Program-made: the position numbers and the translations under genes
Shown here: positions 7,394 to 10,264 of the stretch, one piece after another
Numbering within the stretch: position 1 is the stretch's first letter
How the letters are laid out: the number at the start of each line of letters is the position of its first letter
The notes under the pieces: model-generated
Databases searched by the model: none
What the model was told of the DNA's origin: nothing
The model's input: only the letters and a program-made list of their open reading frames with translations
NCBI GenBank assembly: GCA_903831585.1
Contig: CAIKYE010000201.1
Coordinates: 1-10,264, forward strand
Direction: 5' to 3'
Source of the DNA: an uncultured Micrococcales bacterium
Lineage (GTDB): Bacteria > Actinomycetota > Actinomycetes > Actinomycetales > Microbacteriaceae
Length of the DNA: 10,264 bases

Positions 7394-8027
7394 AGAACTT
7401 AACCATCGGGCTTAGCGACTTTGCCTTTTCGGCAGCGCCCTTTAACCCGACGCTCTCAAGCCAGTTGCCGAGCATCTGATAACCGCTCTCGGTGAGCACG
7501 CTCTCGGGGTGAAACTGCACGCCATAGATTGGCTTGGTCTTATGTTGAACGCCCATGATGATTCCGCCGGCGGTTCTTGCGGTGACCACAAGATCTTCTG
7601 GCACCGTCGAATCGACAATGGCGAGCGAGTGGTAGCGGGTGGCCCTGAAGCCGTCTGGAACATCTGTGAACACGAGTGAGCCGTCGTGTTTGACCTGAGA
7701 GGTCTTACCGTGCATGAGTTCCTCGGCGCTCGAAACCGTTGCCCCCATGGCCTCGGCAATGGCTTGGTGCCCGAGGCAGACGCCGAAAATCGACTGCCCG
7801 GTGACCAGAGCCTGCTTCACGGTCGCGATACTTAGGCCCGCCTCGGCCGGAGTTCCGGGTCCGGGGCTAATCAACACGGCGTCAAAGCCTTCCATGAGTT
7901 CTGGCAATTCGGCCTCGGTCACTGCATCGTTTCTGAGCACCACGGTCTCAGCGCCGAGCTGCTGCAAATAGCCGTTGAGCGTATAGACAAAGCTGTCGTA
8001 GTTGTCGAGCACCAGAATTTTTGTCAT
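7392..8027 (-). CDS. pabA: Glutamine amidotransferase subunit of aminodeoxychorismate/anthranilate synthase
   Basis: Class I glutamine amidotransferase that releases ammonia from glutamine for the chorismate-using subunit, making 4-amino-4-deoxychorismate (folate) or anthranilate (tryptophan). At 211 residues it is a stand-alone subunit of normal size. Family motifs are DNYDSFVYTL (8-17), SPGPGTP oxyanion loop (54-60), GVCLGHQAIAE with nucleophile C84 (82-92), YHSL (132-135), and GVQFHPES with the catalytic H173 and E175 (169-176). Databases call this conserved gene trpG in mycobacteria, but it lies far from trp genes and pabA, or an amphibolic role, is as likely; sequence alone cannot decide. 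It is convergent with pknB (7-bp gap) and divergent from crgA. The ATG at 8027 has only a weak AGG upstream. Confidence 0.93.
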   Translation of the reverse strand: MTKILVLDNYDSFVYTLNGYLQQLGAETVVLRNDAVTEAELPELMEGFDAVLISPGPGTPAEAGLSIATVKQALVTGQSIFGVCLGHQAIAEAMGATVSSAEELMHGKTSQVKHDGSLVFTDVPDGFRATRYHSLAIVDSTVPEDLVVTARTAGGIIMGVQHKTKPIYGVQFHPESVLTESGYQMLGNWLESVGLKGAAEKAKSLSPMVKF

Positions 8028-8036
8028 GAGACCTAA

Positions 8037-8042
8037 AGCCTA
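8037..8042 (-). promoter_or_regulatory. Candidate -10 box of pabA/trpG
   Basis: TAGGCT on the - strand fits the TAnnnT pattern and ends nine bases before the ATG at 8027, implying a very short or absent leader. No convincing -35 hexamer is seen. The space to the divergent crgA gene is too short for a conventional long leader. Confidence 0.3.
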
Positions 8043-8047
8043 ACTTG

Positions 8048-8053
8048 TAGAAT
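8048..8053 (+). promoter_or_regulatory. Candidate -10 box of crgA
   Basis: TAGAAT differs from the TATAAT consensus at one position. Its last base is seven bases before ATG 8061, the right distance for transcription to begin at or next to that ATG. There is no Shine-Dalgarno between it and either candidate start. The -35 region (about 8025-8030) is not consensus. Confidence 0.5.
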
Positions 8054-8060
8054 TATGGCT

Positions 8061-8324
8061 ATGTCAGACGCAAAAAAGAAATCAACCAAGCCTGTTCGAG
8101 CCGAGAAGGTAAAAGACGCAGACGCGCCAAATGCCGTTTGGTTCAAGCCCGTGATGTTTGGCTTCATGCTTCTCGGTTTCATCTGGATCATCACCTATTA
8201 CGTGACCGAGGCTCAGTATCCTCTAGGTGCGGCGACCAAGCCGATCGACCTACAAAACTGGAACATCTTGATCGGCTTCGGCATTGCCATGGTCGGTTTC
8301 ATGATGACCACTCGCTGGAAGTAA
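8061..8324 (+). CDS. crgA: Cell division protein CrgA
   Basis: Small actinobacterial membrane protein; mycobacterial CrgA interacts with FtsZ, FtsQ, FtsI and PbpA and helps assemble the septal machinery, and in Streptomyces it inhibits sporulation septation. The product has a charged Lys-rich N-terminus, then the family signature around NAVWFKPVM, a first membrane helix ending WIITYYV, a short YPLG-containing external loop, and a second helix after QNWNILIGF, ending TTRWK. Both helices and the YP and NWN motifs are typical. I prefer ATG 8061 (87 residues) because a good -10 box fits a leaderless transcript starting there; ATG 8055 (89 residues) is in frame and possible. It lies apart from the pbpA operon but in the usual position. 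Its stop codon directly abuts the stop codon of the opposing rhomboid gene. Confidence 0.92.
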   Translation: MSDAKKKSTKPVRAEKVKDADAPNAVWFKPVMFGFMLLGFIWIITYYVTEAQYPLGAATKPIDLQNWNILIGFGIAMVGFMMTTRWK

Positions 8325-9122
8325 TTAGGCGATTTGGTAGTTGCTGACTTGATTCATCGTCAGAACTATTAGCCCGGCAATCAAAACCAAGAGCCCCAAG
8401 CCCTGCAGAGTCTTTTGCTCTGGCTTTCGCGTTGCCGAATAAATTGCAGCTACAGCCGCACCAACCAGCAAGCCACCGATGTGAGCCTGCCACGAAATGC
8501 CCGGGCTGATGAAACTGAAAATCAAGTTGATGGCAATTAGCCCGGTGAGTTGACCCGAGCGTTCACCGATTGCGCGAAGCAAAACAAAGTAGGCGCCCAT
8601 CAGTCCATAGATTGCGCCGGAGGCACCGACGACCGAACTTGCCGGGTTGCTGAAGAGCAACACGGCAACTGAGCCGCCGAATGCAGCAATTAGATAGAGC
8701 GCCAAGAACCGTGCTCGGCCCAACATTGGTTCGAGCACCTGACCAAAAATGTAGAGCGTATACATGTTGAACAACAGGTGCAACCAACTGCCGTGCAAGA
8801 ACGCCGCCGTTAGCATCTGCCAAGGTGCGATGGTCGTGGCAAGTGGCGTGTATGCAAAATAGATTTCAACCGTTTGACCAACGGGTGATAGTTGAAGCAG
8901 CCAGATCAAAACGGTGACAGCAATGATGGTCACAGTCAATTTCGGCTGTCCACTCAAACCGACCCTGGAACGCTGGCGGCTCAGCTGTTTAGGCGTGCCG
9001 CCGGCGTCATCCGGGCAAAGAAAACCTACCGCCGACTCGACCTGGCACTCCGGGCAAATCAATTGCTCGCAGCGCTGACAACGAACGAATGCCTCGCGGT
9101 CAGGGTGTCGGTAGCAGGTCAT
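8325..9122 (-). CDS. Rhomboid-family intramembrane serine protease with N-terminal zinc ribbon
   Basis: Predicted to cleave transmembrane substrates within the membrane; the substrate is unknown. The first 40 residues carry C3, H6, C15, C18, C24, C27 and C36 in CxxH, CxxC and CxxC spacing, a B-box or zinc-ribbon-like cytoplasmic domain common in actinobacterial rhomboids. The rhomboid fold follows: HGSWLHLLFNM (110-120) with H115 and N119, GASGAIYG with nucleophile S168 (166-173), and AHIGG with catalytic H214 (213-217), so the Ser-His dyad is complete. There are six core helices and a probable seventh (about 239-256), 265 residues in all. The ATG lies two bases after the ppiA stop (TAAGCATG), so translation is probably coupled to ppiA. 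The 3' end abuts crgA with no gap. Cellular role cannot be read from the sequence. Confidence 0.92.
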   Translation of the reverse strand: MTCYRHPDREAFVRCQRCEQLICPECQVESAVGFLCPDDAGGTPKQLSRQRSRVGLSGQPKLTVTIIAVTVLIWLLQLSPVGQTVEIYFAYTPLATTIAPWQMLTAAFLHGSWLHLLFNMYTLYIFGQVLEPMLGRARFLALYLIAAFGGSVAVLLFSNPASSVVGASGAIYGLMGAYFVLLRAIGERSGQLTGLIAINLIFSFISPGISWQAHIGGLLVGAAVAAIYSATRKPEQKTLQGLGLLVLIAGLIVLTMNQVSNYQIA

Positions 9123-9124
9123 GC

Positions 9125-9628
9125 TTATTCGAAGCTAATTGATTCGATTACAACGTCTTCGTGTGGCTTGTCGTTCTGATCGGTTGAGACCGCTGCCATC
9201 TTGTCGACGACCTTGCGCGATTCTTCGTCGGCGACTTCACCGAATACGGTGTGCTTGCCGTGAAGAAACTGGGTTTCTGCAACGGTGATGAAGAACTGTG
9301 AACCGTTAGTGCCAGAGCCGTCAAAGCCCTTGCCGGCGTTAGCCATTGCCAGCATGTATGGCTCTTTGAAGTGACGGTCTGGGTGTGGCTCGTCGTCGAA
9401 GTTGTAGCCTGGTCCGCCGCGGCCGGTTCCGGTTGGGTCTCCACCTTGAATCATGAAGCCCGCAATTATGCGGTGAAAGATTACGCCGTTATAGAAAGGC
9501 TTGCCGGTTTTTTCTCCGGTTGCCAAGTCAACGAAGTTCTTGACGGTTACGGGCGCTTCGTTGCCAAACAAGTTGATCTTGACTGCGCCATGGTTTGTGT
9601 GAATGGTTGCGATTTGTGTATGAGTCAT
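9125..9628 (-). CDS. ppiA: Cyclophilin-type peptidyl-prolyl cis-trans isomerase
   Basis: Catalyses cis-trans isomerisation of Xaa-Pro bonds and assists protein folding. It has no signal peptide or membrane helix, so it is cytoplasmic, like mycobacterial PpiA. The 167 residues form one cyclophilin domain with the active site intact: FHRI with catalytic R53, FMIQGGD with Q61, GSQFFIT with Q111 and F113, and LHGKHTVFG with H126. The position of the human CypA tryptophan W121 is F121, a change seen in other bacterial cyclophilins and associated with weaker cyclosporin binding. It lies 41 bp downstream of pyrE and two bases upstream of the rhomboid gene. No Shine-Dalgarno precedes the ATG; a possible -10 box suggests its own leaderless transcript. 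The crgA-ppiA neighbourhood is conserved in actinobacteria. Confidence 0.95.
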   Translation of the reverse strand: MTHTQIATIHTNHGAVKINLFGNEAPVTVKNFVDLATGEKTGKPFYNGVIFHRIIAGFMIQGGDPTGTGRGGPGYNFDDEPHPDRHFKEPYMLAMANAGKGFDGSGTNGSQFFITVAETQFLHGKHTVFGEVADEESRKVVDKMAAVSTDQNDKPHEDVVIESISFE

Positions 9629-9634
9629 TGTTCT

Positions 9635-9640
9635 ATTCTC
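9635..9640 (-). promoter_or_regulatory. Possible -10 box of ppiA
   Basis: GAGAAT on the - strand occupies exactly positions -12 to -7 relative to the ppiA ATG (9628). It keeps the two most important -10 bases, the second-position A and last-position T, but lacks the first T. Together with the missing Shine-Dalgarno this fits a leaderless transcript. Confidence 0.33.
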
Positions 9641-9669
9641 GCAGACTCGAACGCGGGTCGGCTGAAGGT

Positions 9670-10227
9670 TTAGCGAAGTCCTAAATCATCAAGGCTTACT
9701 GCCGAAAGGTAGCGGTAGCCGGCATCCTCGATGACCTTCTGAGCACCGGTGTCGCGATCGACAACGGTTGCAACGGCAACAATGATTGCCCCCGCCTCTT
9801 CGAGAGCTTGAGCGGCTGTGAGCGGTGAACCGCCGGTTGTCGAGGTGTCTTCGACCACGATCACTTTGCGGCCTTTAACATCTGGCCCTTCGACCTGGCG
9901 ACCCATGCCGTGCGCCTTGGCAGCTTTGCGAACAACGAACGCATCAATCTTTCGACCACGGGCTGCGGCCTGATGCATGATTGCGGTTGCGACCGGGTCG
10001 GCGCCCATGGTCAAACCACCGGCGGCATCAAAGTCGGTAATGCCAGCAGCTTCGAGCATGTCTAGCATCACCTGGCCGATAAGTGGGGCAGCCTCGTGGT
10101 GCAGGGTGGCTCGACGCAGATCTACGTAGTAGTCGGCCTCGATGCCGCTAGACAGCGTGACGCGACCGTGCACAACGGCAAGGTCTTTGATTAGTTCGAC
10201 TAGTCGCGAGTGCTGAGCTGAGGTCAT
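9670..10227 (-). CDS. pyrE: Orotate phosphoribosyltransferase
   Basis: Converts orotate and PRPP to orotidine 5'-monophosphate in the fifth step of pyrimidine synthesis, in the cytoplasm. Signatures are SSGIEADYYVDLRR (26-39), GLTMGADP (71-78), the flexible catalytic loop KAAKAHGMGRQVEG (101-114) with conserved Lys and His, and the PRPP-binding motif VVEDTSTTGGSPL (124-136). At 185 residues it has the usual length of the short actinobacterial form. It is the first gene of the - strand run that continues with ppiA, and is divergent from exonuclease III across 16 bp. The ATG at 10227 has no Shine-Dalgarno; TAAACT lies at exactly -12 to -7, so translation is probably leaderless. It is not near other pyr genes in this window. 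Confidence 0.96.
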   Translation of the reverse strand: MTSAQHSRLVELIKDLAVVHGRVTLSSGIEADYYVDLRRATLHHEAAPLIGQVMLDMLEAAGITDFDAAGGLTMGADPVATAIMHQAAARGRKIDAFVVRKAAKAHGMGRQVEGPDVKGRKVIVVEDTSTTGGSPLTAAQALEEAGAIIVAVATVVDRDTGAQKVIEDAGYRYLSAVSLDDLGLR

Positions 10228-10231
10228 GCCA

Positions 10232-10239
10232 TAAGTTTA
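10232..10239. promoter_or_regulatory. Shared divergent -10 element of pyrE and exonuclease III
   Basis: The eight bases TAAGTTTA contain a -10-type hexamer on each strand: TAAGTT (10232-10237, +) and TAAACT (10239-10234, -). Each occupies exactly -12 to -7 before the start codon on its own side (10244 and 10227). The whole gap between the two ATGs is 16 bp, with no Shine-Dalgarno on either strand, so both genes appear to be transcribed from the first base of their start codons. Confidence 0.55.
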
Positions 10240-10243
10240 ACCA

Positions 10244-10264
10244 ATGCGCATCGCTACCTGGAAC
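10244..10264 (+). CDS. Exodeoxyribonuclease III, first seven codons
   Basis: The window ends seven codons into a frame reading MRIATWN. This is the characteristic start of the exonuclease III (Xth/ExoA) family of AP endonucleases, where the Asn at position 7 is an active-site residue. The call is supported by pyrE often lying divergently beside this gene in Microbacteriaceae, which I state from general knowledge. Expected role: cutting abasic sites and trimming 3' ends in base excision repair. With only seven codons the assignment is probable rather than certain. Confidence 0.7.

Noticed and set aside
8892..9179. 95-codon + strand frame spanning the rhomboid start and ppiA end
   Set aside because: It is antisense to two well-supported genes, crosses their junction, and has no recognisable domain.
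9629..9669. Possible terminator or small RNA in the pyrE-ppiA gap
   Set aside because: I found no clean stem with a T tract; the pairings (CAG/CTG, GAC/GTC) are only three or four bases long.
1..10264. A novel defence, mobile or biosynthetic system
   Set aside because: Every gene belongs to a well-known family in a conserved actinobacterial order. There are no repeats arrays, integrases, toxin-antitoxin pairs or unexplained gaps, so no new gene system is claimed.

Overview
The window is a conserved actinobacterial chromosome segment of the kind found near the replication origin. It holds the end of an FHA-domain gene, then pstP, an ftsW/rodA gene, pbpA, pknA and pknB on the + strand. These are followed by pabA/trpG (-), crgA (+), a zinc-ribbon rhomboid gene (-), ppiA (-), pyrE (-) and the first codons of an exonuclease III gene (+). 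This order closely follows the mycobacterial pstP-rodA-pbpA-pknA-pknB-trpG-crgA-ppiA block. The moderate GC content (mid-50s percent by eye, low for an actinobacterium), the rhomboid between crgA and ppiA, and pyrE next to exonuclease III suggest a small-genome member of the Microbacteriaceae, for example a freshwater Luna-type lineage. The family assignment is an inference from gene order and composition, not from a marker-gene comparison.

Bases 1-7384 are one tightly packed + strand operon for control of growth and division. PknA and PknB are membrane Ser/Thr kinases with extracellular PASTA sensor domains, PstP is the opposing membrane PP2C phosphatase, and the FHA protein is a likely phosphothreonine reader. 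The SEDS protein (glycan polymerase) and PbpA (transpeptidase) form the peptidoglycan synthase pair whose activity this signalling probably tunes. Three consecutive junctions are 4-bp NTGA overlaps using ATG, TTG and GTG starts. Only pknB is separated, by 30 bp carrying its own Shine-Dalgarno and a possible -10 box.

Bases 7385-8324 hold pabA/trpG (folate or tryptophan glutamine amidotransferase), convergent with pknB, and crgA (divisome membrane protein), divergent from pabA across about 30 bp. Bases 8325-10227 are a - strand run: pyrE, ppiA and the rhomboid gene, the last two translationally coupled. At the right edge pyrE and exonuclease III are divergent, with only 16 bp between their start codons.

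I see no mobile element, CRISPR array, rRNA or tRNA gene, and no unknown gene system. All gene-free stretches are shorter than 50 bp. The most interesting signals are fine-scale: a shared bidirectional -10 box that appears to drive two leaderless genes, other candidate leaderless starts, cysteine pairs in the extracellular parts of PknB and PbpA, a PASTA domain on PknA, and an altered activation loop in PknB.
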